Shown piece by piece: positions 18,401 through 27,525 of a DNA stretch of 64,000 nucleotides. The stretch is taken from positions 90,055 through 154,054 of IMG/VR virus record IMGVR_UViG_3300030202_003006. One strand, given 5' to 3'. Position 1 is the first letter of the stretch; each line of letters starts with the position of its first letter. Origin of the DNA: a virus. Under the pieces are notes generated by a model. The model did not search any database. It saw only the letters and a list, made by a program, of their open reading frames with translations, and was not told the origin of the DNA. The position numbers and the translations under genes are program-made.

Positions 18401-21400
18401 ACAGCATCTTGTATTTGTGACGCAGGTTGGGATTGTTACATTATAAATAACCCATATGACCCAAATTACGGTCAACCAGACGGTCAAGGATGTCGATATG
18501 TACAAGATTTAAACTTATTAGGTACCGGATTTACATTTTCATCTAATGGACCATTTTCAGCATTAACAGATTGTTGTTTAGATACTGGTTGTTGTACTGT
18601 AAATTGTGATGAAATTGATGCACTATATTATGACCCTGCTATAAATGGCTACACCCCAGCCAATTATATTGGGCCACCAAATCCTCCACCACCATTTGGT
18701 ACTGGTACTTATCCGTGTTATTATGAAACCGTTTCAAACACTAGTATAGGTTGTTATTCAGGCCAATCTGGTGGACCATATAATGCTGGATTTAGTTTAC
18801 CATTTTGTACTATGGCAGACTGTTTAAATTGGATAACTGCTGATGCTCCATGTCCTCCAGCTGAAGACCCATTGGGTAACCCAACAGGTTTTACATGTTG
18901 TGAAGAAGAAATAGAAATTACTTGTGATTGTGCGTGTAGTGGTACTACAGCGGCACTAATGATATCCCCACTCCCTTTAAATCATACTGGTGCTTTTGTT
19001 GCGAGTGGAACGGAGGGGTATACTATAGGGGATACCGTTACGTATGTAGATATAGATAGTCCGGTGTGTTGTTATGTTTGTAATTGTCCGGATAATGGTG
19101 GTGTTTTAGATTGTAATTCCTACACTCCAGATATGCCTTTACCTCCAGGACAAATAAATTGTTGGGAATCTTGTGGGTCTACCGAAGGAAGTGCACCGTC
19201 AGGGTGTACACCTTGTTTAGGTTATTCCGCAACACAGGATACATATCTATGTACAACTAATAATGGTTGTGTTGCTTCTGACGATATAATATTAAATCCA
19301 GGAGGTATGGGGGTACCATGTGTTATAAACCCACTGTTCACTCAAACACAACAAAATTGTTACACATCTTCTACCTGTGATTACGAATGTCAAGCAGGTT
19401 GTTATTGTGATGACCAAGGAACCCCTAACCCATTAGATGATATAACTGGTTGTGTTATGTTACAAGATGTCTTGAACGGTTTAACCCCTTTCGCTTCAAC
19501 CAATTACTTTGCATTATCTTTAGATAGTTGTAACACAGCAATAACTTTAGGTATGGATTGTTGTACGGGTGAAACTTTTTACTGTGACTATATAGATAAT
19601 GGGTCAGTTATTAATTGTGATTCTACAGGTACATTAGGTACAGGATGTCAATCTATATATGATGGACAACCAGGATATCCAGGACCTTACACATCTTTAA
19701 CCGACTGTCAACAAGCCTGTACTTGGGAATGTGATAGTAACGGGTGGCAACAATGTCAGTTCGTTTTAAATTCAACAGCACCAGTTACTTTCCCTAGTGC
19801 GAATGCTTGTTACGTGGCTAATACACAACCAACTAATTGTTATTGTCAACCATCAGCAACCACATCTTGGTATTGTGATAATTCAGGTCAATCCGGTCTA
19901 TTACCTGGCACAAGTAATTGTGTAACCAGTACCGTAGTTGCTGGGTATACTACCGCTCAACAACAACAAGTTTACGGTCAAGGACAAATAACTTATTTTG
20001 CTGGTGGAACAGGGTTCTTAAACCAAACATTTTGTGAAGAATTTTGTAGATATAAATGTTATGATACAAATGTAGGGTTAACCCCACCTAATACTCCTTG
20101 TGAATGTAGTTTAGATTGGGGTAATAACGGTGGAACAACAACTTCATTTTATGATTGTACCGGGTCTACTTTTTCTAATCTAGGATATTATCCTTGTTGT
20201 CCGACAGGAACTACTATATTTTGTTGTGACCCAATATTAGGTTGTCTAGGACCTTATACTCCTGGTAATCAACCAGCGGGTTGTCTAGGTACTTTTTCAA
20301 GTGATGCACAATGTAATACTGAATGTAATTTTGCTTGTGGAGATTGTTTTGGTACAGATAATTGTTTCTGTGAATTTTATTTTGGCCCACTAGTATGTAC
20401 CGGTGAAACCATATATAATACTATGGCTGATTGTCAAGCTAATTATACTCTAGGACAATTTAGTTCTACCGGATGTTGTGATTGTTATGATTGTGCTATT
20501 AATGGGGGTATAACTTGGACATATACACCATCAGATAATGCTACTACATGGATGTCTAATAGTACGTCAGTACCATCACCTCAAAACGGTATTTTAGGTG
20601 ACCCATGGTCTTCCGGCCAAGTGGGCGTACCTAATGGTGGGTATTTTGCTGGAGATACGGTTTTATACACTAATAGTGATGGTGTTACTTGTTGTTATGT
20701 TTTTGTTAATAAATGGAATACTTCATGGATTGATTTTACCATAGACCCACACACTTATTACACTTCTTACGTTAATGCAGTTGCTAATAATGACTTTTAT
20801 TTAGCATATTACTCACAAGTATGGATTGCGTGTGACCCTAGTTGTGCACCACCTAGTATAATCACTTGGGATTGTTTCCCAGGTACAGCAACTGATACTT
20901 GTCTAAATCTAACTAATTTCTTCCAAAATAGTGTAGGGAACCCAGTCCCTTATTTTGGTGACGCATTAGATGCTGTTCTAACAGGTTGGGGTAACCCCAA
21001 CGTAACCAACTCAGGTTTTCAAGCAGCAGTATTCCAAATGGGTCAATATGTAACGGAACTAATGGCTCCATTTGCACCACAAACACCAGGACACTGTCAA
21101 GGTCCTAATGGAGGTTACTTACATAAAGTTACAGGTATAAATGTATCCGGTGTAGCTACAAACCCATCAGCTCCAGCGTATTTACCTACAGTCGCTGCGG
21201 GAACACCATTTAGTTCTTGGAAAGGATTGATAGACGCTTTAAATGCAGACAACTGGATGTTAGGTAACGGTACATCACCAATTTGGAATGTTACAGACCC
21301 TCTGGTAGTATACAATGATTTTTGTATCTATAATGAAGGTGATTGTTTTGGTGCCAAATCAATAGCGTGTATTTGTGGTGGTAAACCATGTGACTGTCAA

Positions 21401-22843
21401 CCAGTATATGGTCCAGGTGGTCAGTACGCAACATCAGCTTCGTGTTATAGTGCATGTTGTGAAACATCCTATAGATGTCATGGTACACTATGTCAATGTA
21501 TAGATTGTGGTGGACCACAATGGCAAACCGGTTGTGCATATGCAAATTTAGGGCAGTGTCAAAATGACCCACTTACTTGTTGTAGTAGTGCTACTACTGA
21601 ATGGAGTTGTTATAATAATGGAGTTACGTGTGAATGTATACAGGCTCCAGGACCATATTCGTCTTTAACTCACTGTCAAACAGCTAACAATTGTTGTAAA
21701 CCACCAGACCCAACTGACTGTACCGATTGTCACGCTTTTTCAGCTTTAAATGATTGTGGACAATACTTTGTACTAAAAGACATAAACCAATGGATGTTAA
21801 CTGCATACGGTGGGTTGTATTCAGCATTAACAACACCTCTAGGTGTAAATCTTCACTGTGACCCTAATTATTATTTATATGACCCAGCCACTCAATGTTG
21901 TTGGATATGTGTGATGGACAAAGACGGTACTCTAGCTGGAAATAGAAACTTCCTAGGAGAAGACCCAAACCAAAGTGCGTGTTGTACAATATGGAAGGGT
22001 CAGTTATGGGGTAGTAGTCTCGCGATGGGTAATGGTTGTTGGTGCCAAGCGGACCAAAAATTTTACGATTCGGGGTGGATACCTTGTGGTGGGTCAGGAC
22101 AGAATTGTTTACCACCAAACTACGAAGAAACTTGGGATTGTGATATGCAAACACAAACGTGTTATGACCCCTTAAATGGTTCAGGTCAATACCATGCTGG
22201 AAACGGAGGATACTTGGCTTGTGTTCAAAACTGTATATCTCATGGTAACTGTAAAGATTGTGAAAATGCATTATCACCATTTTTAGACGCACCAGGAACA
22301 ATTACTATGATGGGACCATGGGACCCAGCACAATCTTATAGTCATAATGATTGTGTTACTATACAACACCATTTTGGGCCGATGCCATTACATGATGACC
22401 CAGAATGTTGTTATTGTTGTGTTAGAAAATCAGGAGGACCAGACCCTCAAGACGACGATGATGTTTTACATGGGTTGACACATAATTTAGATAACTATTA
22501 TCGTCTTTTAACTCAACAAAGTAACAAATCATTAAAAAGTGTGGATGCCTCTTTTGACGATGTTGTGTTATCGGACCCAGACGACCCTTTTAATTGTCCT
22601 ATAGGGTTTGACCCAAGTCAAGGAGGTAGTATGAATGGTTCACAATGGTTACCTTGTGGGATACAACCAAATGGTGACCCATGTGTGAAAAAGTGTAAAA
22701 AATGTTGCTGTAAAGGTAATCAACAAATACAATTAGCATCAACTACTAATCCTTGTGTATGTCCACAAGGTTGGAATGACTGTAGCTGTAACATTATTAT
22801 TGGACCTGGTGGCCCTGTAGGAATTGAACCAAGTGATGGATAA
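15479..22843 (+). CDS. Giant Cys-rich repeat tail/fibre protein with PKD-like and CBM5/12-like modules
   Basis: This 2454-residue protein is the largest in the window. The N-terminal ~470 residues are Cys-poor and include a PKD-like domain with D232-W-G-D-G and a later HQYAAT strand. From about residue 475 to the end it is extremely Cys-rich, built of about a dozen degenerate units of roughly 30-50 residues. The pattern is W-x-C, a few residues, C, then G-x-Y-x-S-L-x-x-C-Q-x-x-C; examples are GPYTSLTDCQQAC, APGPYSSLTHCQ and GQYATSASCYSACC. Interspersed are modules with W-x(5-6)-Y-x-x-G-D-x-V, resembling carbohydrate-binding module family 5/12, at about 524 and 637 and near 2279. There is no signal peptide, so the Cys probably bind metal or oxidise after release. 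It is probably a receptor-binding fibre or tail-surface protein. Confidence 0.85.
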   Translation: MEVNKYVIRRSNPDVSWSIPCSGATNMWPINYSTNCSGSTMYSSTASQVLNALNGNMNNFPMELSDCSPTNPCVILWDVNPQPIGTVGRCQVNDFAYIEYKGFWLTTPGPVTQQVSYSELIGYYESNNFDLSTSLQSQSSSYAQMNRAWCLCDNPLGEFLYDITFSLHQDFNDIGHYSLWDGNIDQKEIFQNFVVSATTNPGGIYDGYYIQVWNTTDFGFYKTFQDSAYVIDWGDGTQSTLQYPTLIGNHQYAATAVPTYKQIKITYNAPWGPVSTTKTIVVPNLDLLGIVSQPPGPSPLLGGMPPQQVNLTGPTNTGGLPVGSSTAGHAVYGNPGTMSYMPLDSAVDINEFSGLSPMPCFTVTGITESILGSFQTYSNTTNAPGLLEPGMNISNTPGQYVVPIGGDVIDPVSNEPTPGLMGEITAANGGYTAYTVYAPTVAGNITPIEYYDFVNGITIFVAESCGLPGNTFLDSADCFQCEIDDCTYCETKDEYFNRESGVLGGPTAISVGTNYANLVPPQQWNSFTNYNIGDIVFDRTYNLCCCYMVVKDIIQSGATPSDWAGVPPAITDDGMWYPGLDINGNTLPGHHIYEPCCRQPDCDCGTCPPGTATPCNDPTNPWNSYPLTLPVGPAGPWVNGNVYNVGEFTEGPNGGCYRALSTGAHPSPVTGAGASTYWDYVTCASWACPIDPTATGCQMYTGLTQGIPGAFPFYSDCDTFFAAGECFDTQWICEDQYNCSGCIEINSSHSGYTLPIAPPVFSAQAECEAWCDPPLYSCATPTTSPCCLFMSCDILPNLYTAAMNDYFTAFGGGAPITIPNLNSLDLYLDSSICESACCETLGYQWTCTYGCQEFPGLTQSLADCVATSPAGTFGLSAECGYDCVNPCVPYVPGVSSPCMSCTDLGIFNTPGCAPFQTDAQCAQSCTADTSCYRCDCYDTQPCTLEYPCTTPSATVPGCTGPNPALGTYATASACTASCICDAGWDCYIINNPYDPNYGQPDGQGCRYVQDLNLLGTGFTFSSNGPFSALTDCCLDTGCCTVNCDEIDALYYDPAINGYTPANYIGPPNPPPPFGTGTYPCYYETVSNTSIGCYSGQSGGPYNAGFSLPFCTMADCLNWITADAPCPPAEDPLGNPTGFTCCEEEIEITCDCACSGTTAALMISPLPLNHTGAFVASGTEGYTIGDTVTYVDIDSPVCCYVCNCPDNGGVLDCNSYTPDMPLPPGQINCWESCGSTEGSAPSGCTPCLGYSATQDTYLCTTNNGCVASDDIILNPGGMGVPCVINPLFTQTQQNCYTSSTCDYECQAGCYCDDQGTPNPLDDITGCVMLQDVLNGLTPFASTNYFALSLDSCNTAITLGMDCCTGETFYCDYIDNGSVINCDSTGTLGTGCQSIYDGQPGYPGPYTSLTDCQQACTWECDSNGWQQCQFVLNSTAPVTFPSANACYVANTQPTNCYCQPSATTSWYCDNSGQSGLLPGTSNCVTSTVVAGYTTAQQQQVYGQGQITYFAGGTGFLNQTFCEEFCRYKCYDTNVGLTPPNTPCECSLDWGNNGGTTTSFYDCTGSTFSNLGYYPCCPTGTTIFCCDPILGCLGPYTPGNQPAGCLGTFSSDAQCNTECNFACGDCFGTDNCFCEFYFGPLVCTGETIYNTMADCQANYTLGQFSSTGCCDCYDCAINGGITWTYTPSDNATTWMSNSTSVPSPQNGILGDPWSSGQVGVPNGGYFAGDTVLYTNSDGVTCCYVFVNKWNTSWIDFTIDPHTYYTSYVNAVANNDFYLAYYSQVWIACDPSCAPPSIITWDCFPGTATDTCLNLTNFFQNSVGNPVPYFGDALDAVLTGWGNPNVTNSGFQAAVFQMGQYVTELMAPFAPQTPGHCQGPNGGYLHKVTGINVSGVATNPSAPAYLPTVAAGTPFSSWKGLIDALNADNWMLGNGTSPIWNVTDPLVVYNDFCIYNEGDCFGAKSIACICGGKPCDCQPVYGPGGQYATSASCYSACCETSYRCHGTLCQCIDCGGPQWQTGCAYANLGQCQNDPLTCCSSATTEWSCYNNGVTCECIQAPGPYSSLTHCQTANNCCKPPDPTDCTDCHAFSALNDCGQYFVLKDINQWMLTAYGGLYSALTTPLGVNLHCDPNYYLYDPATQCCWICVMDKDGTLAGNRNFLGEDPNQSACCTIWKGQLWGSSLAMGNGCWCQADQKFYDSGWIPCGGSGQNCLPPNYEETWDCDMQTQTCYDPLNGSGQYHAGNGGYLACVQNCISHGNCKDCENALSPFLDAPGTITMMGPWDPAQSYSHNDCVTIQHHFGPMPLHDDPECCYCCVRKSGGPDPQDDDDVLHGLTHNLDNYYRLLTQQSNKSLKSVDASFDDVVLSDPDDPFNCPIGFDPSQGGSMNGSQWLPCGIQPNGDPCVKKCKKCCCKGNQQIQLASTTNPCVCPQGWNDCSCNIIIGPGGPVGIEPSDG

Positions 22844-22850
22844 TTAAAAC

Positions 22851-22908
22851 TCTTTTACTATTGGTGTAAAATAAAAAGTTATATGGATATTTATAGTAAA
22901 ATAAGAGA
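22851..22908 (+). repeat. Imperfect inverted repeat flanking the promoter-like motif
   Basis: CTCTTTTACTAT (22851-22862) is mirrored by ATAGTAAAATAAGAG (22894-22908) apart from a small bulge, so the gap could fold into a stem-loop. The right arm again includes the tail of the RTATTTAT motif, as in the gap at 9211-9273. Confidence 0.35.
22887..22901 (+). promoter_or_regulatory. RTATTTAT promoter-like motif after the giant gene
   Basis: ATATTTATAGTAAAA lies 21 bases before the ATG at 22908, in the 64-base gap following the 2454-residue gene. It probably restarts transcription for the second half of the tail module. Confidence 0.55.
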
Positions 22909-23129
22909 TGGGATTAGAAAAAGTTTATACTAGTGGGTGTATACCACCATTAACCAAAGAAGAGGTTTTAATGAATGTATGTGAAAGACCAGAAACTAGG
23001 TCTAATATATTTATTGAAAGGGGTAAAGTTACAGTTTTTGAAACAACACAAAGATTAGGGCAAATACCTAACTTGGGGGAGTTAACATTACACGGATATG
23101 GGTTTTATAAAATTAATAAACAAGCTTAA
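22908..23129 (+). CDS. Small hypothetical protein in tail module
   Basis: The 73-residue protein (start MGLEKVYTSGCIPPLTKEEV) is not recognised. It has two Cys and no membrane segment. It is the first gene after a promoter-like motif and ends 3 bases before the next start, so it belongs to the tail operon and may be a small structural or assembly factor. Confidence 0.7.
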   Translation: MGLEKVYTSGCIPPLTKEEVLMNVCERPETRSNIFIERGKVTVFETTQRLGQIPNLGELTLHGYGFYKINKQA

Positions 23130-23132
23130 AAT

Positions 23133-24059
23133 ATGGCATTAGGAGCATACGGAATAAAAAGACCATCAGATGTACTACCTGATGATGTGGAAATTATAGT
23201 TCATGGGCAACCAACTAGAGACGCTACATCACAATTTACATTAACCACGATTAATCCAGCAAGTAGTGTATTAACACCACATTATCATAATGCACAAACC
23301 AATGGTGCTGCTGGTGTGGAAATTTTAGGGGGTTTATATGATTTAAAATTACCATCTTCTATCTTTGCTAATAAAGGTATATATACTGTCTACATAAGAC
23401 CAGTAGAGATTAGAACACAAATATTAGACTGTGGTATACTATCATCACTACCAAACGTAAAAGGTCTTGTGTTTGACTTAAATAGTGTACCTTCACAATT
23501 TAGAAGTAGGTTTAGACCTAATTCATTAGTTGGGTATAGAATAGAATATTTACAACAATCTGGTGAAAAAATACATAATTTTTTCAGAATAGTGACATCT
23601 AATTTTTATTGTGAGGCAGTGTCAGCAAAATTATCTAACCCATCCCAAAAATCACCTAGATACATATATACAAATACAGAAACTAATTTAATTTTTTGTA
23701 CTTTAACACCTACTAGTGCACCTTCTAATAACCCTAACGCTATACCATTTATAGGTCAACCAGGACAAAATGTTATAGTTACAAATACCTTCTTTAACCC
23801 TATAGTACTAGATATTGAAATGGTAGACCATGATTTCGAAACCCTTGCATTTGCACTATACGGTAATCAGACTAAATCAATTGATGATGGAATTTATACT
23901 CTATATGACTTCAATACCCCTAATCCTAATATTTACGCACAATATGACTTATTTGAGGTTAGAGACAACTTCAATAATCAATTATTTGAAGTTAAAAGAA
24001 ATAGAGGTAACAATATAGATTTTAGTAAAAATTTCACCACTATAACCAGTAATCTATAA
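23133..24059 (+). CDS. Structural (tail) protein, unknown
   Basis: The 308-residue protein is rich in Pro, Thr, Asn and beta-type segments (GIYTVYIRPVEIRTQIL, YIYTNTETNLIFCTLTP), with no membrane helix or recognised catalytic motif. It is spaced 3 bases from the gene before and 6 bases from the gene after, so it is co-transcribed with tail genes. Function is not known. Confidence 0.75.
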   Translation: MALGAYGIKRPSDVLPDDVEIIVHGQPTRDATSQFTLTTINPASSVLTPHYHNAQTNGAAGVEILGGLYDLKLPSSIFANKGIYTVYIRPVEIRTQILDCGILSSLPNVKGLVFDLNSVPSQFRSRFRPNSLVGYRIEYLQQSGEKIHNFFRIVTSNFYCEAVSAKLSNPSQKSPRYIYTNTETNLIFCTLTPTSAPSNNPNAIPFIGQPGQNVIVTNTFFNPIVLDIEMVDHDFETLAFALYGNQTKSIDDGIYTLYDFNTPNPNIYAQYDLFEVRDNFNNQLFEVKRNRGNNIDFSKNFTTITSNL

Positions 24060-24065
24060 TTTATT

Positions 24066-27000
24066 ATGGCTAGTAATAGATTTAGATATCCACCAGCACC
24101 AGGACACGGAGGTGATACGTTTAGTGATAATCTAGTAGGTAATCAATACACAGACGGGTCATCTTTGATGACTTTGGGTACTTTTAGTGTAAGTGAAGAA
24201 TATAGTAGAACTGTTGCGACACAAACAAAAATTGGTGGTTTTTCCAGTCCTATTACGTTAGATAGTTTAAGTGAAGCTGACCTAACACTAAATAAAAATT
24301 TAAATAGTAACGATTTAAGGGTTTATGTTAATAACGATGTTAATGACCTATCTAGTTTTGTTCTTTATGGTTCCGCTAAAAAGAGATTAAATGTTGCGGT
24401 TGAAAATGTTATTAATAATTTTCCAGGAGCAATATATGTCGATGGAATAGACATATACCAGAACAGCGGTAATACCACAGCATATAATATCCAATATAAC
24501 CAAACTACAAAAGAAACAACATTTAGGGTTAATGTAAACTACCTATCCAATCCATTTAATATTGAGTTTACAACTAATGGTAATTTATTAGATGGTCATT
24601 TATCACCAGAACAAGTTTTAAATAATTTAGAAGAATTTGGTAATACTGCTAATACCATGGTAAAAATAGCAGAAAATAAAGTTTCATCTTTACGAAATCT
24701 AACCAAAGAATTTAAAAAATACTCGTTAACTTTTTCAGGTGGTGTCGGACAAGTAGAATATGATATTGTAAGTTTACAACCTCAAACCACCACTACTAAC
24801 TATATAGAAATAACTGTAAAAGGAAAACCGTTTAGTATATTAAACACAACGACTAATAAGTTTTATCTTAAACCAAACGCAACTGAAACTGAAATAGCTT
24901 TTAAAAATTTTGAAGGGGTAGAAGCTTTTCTGATGAATAGAGATGTAGCACCTATATATACAGCGACTTTTAATCTAATAAAAGAAACTATTAATGGTAG
25001 TACTTACATACAAAAGGTAAAAAAGATGTGGCCTTTACAGGACGCAATAAATATAGACACCACCACCCCAAACTATAATATTTATATAAATTCTTTAGCG
25101 GATTTAGGTGATGAATTAGACAAACAAAAAACTAATTTGGTTTCTAGATTTTTAACTACGCCAGCCCTCAAAGAATTTGATACCTCTGACCAAAAAGTAG
25201 AAAAAACGTTACAAGTTTATGGTAGAAGTTTTGATGATATTAAATTATTTGTTGATGGTATAGCTTATATGACTAATGTTAGTTATGATGGAATTAAAAA
25301 TATACCTAATAAGTTAATAAAAAACTTTGCTCAAACCTTAGGGTGGTCAACCCCTAATACACTATCTAATGATAAATTTATGGATAGTATTCTAGGTGTC
25401 TCAAAACCTATATATTCAGGTAGTAGTATAAGTAAGACCCCAGCAGAATTAGATATAGAACTATATAGACGTATATTAATGAATACGGCTTACCTATTTA
25501 AATCTAAAGGTAGTCGTAAATCAATAGAATTTTTACTTTCTTTATTAGGAGCACCTAAAGCTTTGGTGGAGTTTAATGAGTATGTGGTAATAGCTGACGC
25601 TAAACTTAATATGGAGAAGTTTGATAGGAATTGGGAACCAATTGAAGGTGGTAGTTATACTACAGGGAGTATTAAATATAGTGTAATTACGGGGCAATTC
25701 TATGTTAGTACCGCTACCACAACACACTCATTTACTAGAAGCGATTATCCTGTAAGTTCAATAGGGTACCCCCAAGTACCTAGAGAAAGTAATAACTACT
25801 TTTTCCAAAGAGGAGCTGGTTGGTTTGAAAGAACTAGTGAACATAAGTCAGAGTTAAAAGTTAAAACAGATTTCATAGAAGATTCTACTGGAGCGACCAC
25901 AACACCAACATCAGTATTGACAGGTTGTAACCCAACCATAATAACAGAATTTGCTCCTTTTACATGGGGTGGATTTTGGACAATGGGTAAATTTTCTAAC
26001 GACTTTAAAGCACCGTATTTAGATAGATTTTGGAGATTCCCACATATGCATTATGGTTTTGGTTTAAGAAGGATTATAGACGATAAAAAATCTTGGGTAA
26101 AGATAGGGGGTGGTAACTTACCTGAACTATTGTTTGATGATACACCCACATATCGTACCCCACATTCGATAGCAACCGCACCAGTAGGATTCGACCCAAA
26201 TATATTCCAAGAGAGAGTAGCTTCAGAAGATTGTTACCAACTAAGAGAGAGAAAAAAATTATTATTAGATAAATTTTTACAATTAACTGCGGCAGGAACC
26301 CACCCATTATGGAGAAAAATGTTAATTAGTAGGATTAAGTATATAGAAAAGATAGAAAAAAGAAGAGATTGTGCACCTGTAGACACTAGAAGTTTTAATT
26401 ATAAAGATAGAACATCCCACTATCAGACTACTGATGAAAGATTAGTTATAAATGTTAAAAATGTAGACTTAAATTTAAATGTGGGTCAAGCTTTAGTTTA
26501 TGATATTTGGGAACAATCTGTTAATTACGATTGTTTGTTTAGTGGTGGTACACTACCATATCCATACCCATCTACTGGTGGTAGATGGGATTCTACGAAT
26601 CCACAAATTAACGCTAAAACAATACCTTTTAAATCATTCTTACAACATTTTTGGAAATTTTTTATCGATACTAAAAATAGAATGACCATTAATGATGGTA
26701 AAACAGGTGGGTACCCAACCCTACAAAAAATGTATATTGATTATTTACAAAATAGTTGTGGTGAAAACAATAAATACACCTACAATAAAATGATTGGGTA
26801 CGCACAATCAATGGGAGATTATTGGATAAGAATTGTGGAACAAATGGTTCCAGCAACAACATTATGGACTAGTGGTGTTAAGGTTGAAAATTCTGTATTC
26901 CATAGAGATAAATTTGTTTATAGGTGTTTTAGTTTATCGGGTACAGCAACCCCTTCCGCTACTACAGCATCTATTAATACAGCTTTAAGTGGATTTAGTG

Positions 27001-27515
27001 CTACTCCCGCACCTCAGTATAGGAATGGTGTGTTTTCTTTCGCACCCCCATCAAACCCAACAAATGGTACTACCTACTATAATAATATTCGTAGTGGTGC
27101 AACAGCAAACCCACTATCAACTTACGCCAATTCATATAATATAAATAATCAAGGTAAAAAGTTTGGTAGTGAGTTAATTAGTATAGAAACAAATAAGTTA
27201 GCCAACGGGTACCAAACCAATCAGGATAAATTTACGGCACCTCCAACCTTTACAAAACAAGGAAGTACCGATAACCTTTTATGTGTGTACGGTTTTAAAG
27301 ATTTTGGTAATGAAGGACTAGAATGGGTCTTAAATTACAACTTGGGAACAAATAACCCACAACCAACATTGACCAACACTAACACTAATACTTCTTCACC
27401 ACAAACAAGTGCTGTAGGTGGAGGTGGCGGTGGTGCTACAACCACCACTACAGGTGGTGGTGGTGGAATGTCTTCTGGTGGTGGAAGCGTCGGAGGTGGC
27501 GGAGGTGGGTATTAA
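24066..27515 (+). CDS. Large tail protein with Gly-rich C-terminus
   Basis: This 1149-residue protein starts with a Gly/Pro-rich segment (PPAPGHGGDTFSDN). It has long helical and beta segments, for example SKGSRKSIEFLLSLLGAPKA and a KKLLLDKFLQLTAAGTHPLW region. It ends with about 35 residues of almost pure Gly, Thr and Ser starting near residue 1116. The Gly-rich tail resembles the flexible ends of phage fibre or adhesin proteins. No enzyme motif is seen. It is embedded in the tail operon, with 10 bases to the next gene, and is probably a baseplate or fibre-attachment component. Confidence 0.78.
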   Translation: MASNRFRYPPAPGHGGDTFSDNLVGNQYTDGSSLMTLGTFSVSEEYSRTVATQTKIGGFSSPITLDSLSEADLTLNKNLNSNDLRVYVNNDVNDLSSFVLYGSAKKRLNVAVENVINNFPGAIYVDGIDIYQNSGNTTAYNIQYNQTTKETTFRVNVNYLSNPFNIEFTTNGNLLDGHLSPEQVLNNLEEFGNTANTMVKIAENKVSSLRNLTKEFKKYSLTFSGGVGQVEYDIVSLQPQTTTTNYIEITVKGKPFSILNTTTNKFYLKPNATETEIAFKNFEGVEAFLMNRDVAPIYTATFNLIKETINGSTYIQKVKKMWPLQDAINIDTTTPNYNIYINSLADLGDELDKQKTNLVSRFLTTPALKEFDTSDQKVEKTLQVYGRSFDDIKLFVDGIAYMTNVSYDGIKNIPNKLIKNFAQTLGWSTPNTLSNDKFMDSILGVSKPIYSGSSISKTPAELDIELYRRILMNTAYLFKSKGSRKSIEFLLSLLGAPKALVEFNEYVVIADAKLNMEKFDRNWEPIEGGSYTTGSIKYSVITGQFYVSTATTTHSFTRSDYPVSSIGYPQVPRESNNYFFQRGAGWFERTSEHKSELKVKTDFIEDSTGATTTPTSVLTGCNPTIITEFAPFTWGGFWTMGKFSNDFKAPYLDRFWRFPHMHYGFGLRRIIDDKKSWVKIGGGNLPELLFDDTPTYRTPHSIATAPVGFDPNIFQERVASEDCYQLRERKKLLLDKFLQLTAAGTHPLWRKMLISRIKYIEKIEKRRDCAPVDTRSFNYKDRTSHYQTTDERLVINVKNVDLNLNVGQALVYDIWEQSVNYDCLFSGGTLPYPYPSTGGRWDSTNPQINAKTIPFKSFLQHFWKFFIDTKNRMTINDGKTGGYPTLQKMYIDYLQNSCGENNKYTYNKMIGYAQSMGDYWIRIVEQMVPATTLWTSGVKVENSVFHRDKFVYRCFSLSGTATPSATTASINTALSGFSATPAPQYRNGVFSFAPPSNPTNGTTYYNNIRSGATANPLSTYANSYNINNQGKKFGSELISIETNKLANGYQTNQDKFTAPPTFTKQGSTDNLLCVYGFKDFGNEGLEWVLNYNLGTNNPQPTLTNTNTNTSSPQTSAVGGGGGGATTTTTGGGGGMSSGGGSVGGGGGGY

Positions 27516-27525
27516 AATATAGATT

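Noticed and set aside
15479-22843. Open frames on the - strand inside the giant gene, some Cys- or His-rich (for example 18308-18505, 21291-21572, 21864-22301)
   Set aside because: They mirror the repetitive codon use of the + strand gene, lack upstream signals, and lie wholly within a long convincing + strand frame.
27415-27515. GGT-rich repeat at the end of the 1149-residue gene as a DNA-level structure
   Set aside because: It is in frame and encodes a Gly/Thr/Ser tail, a common fibre feature; no function beyond coding is supported.
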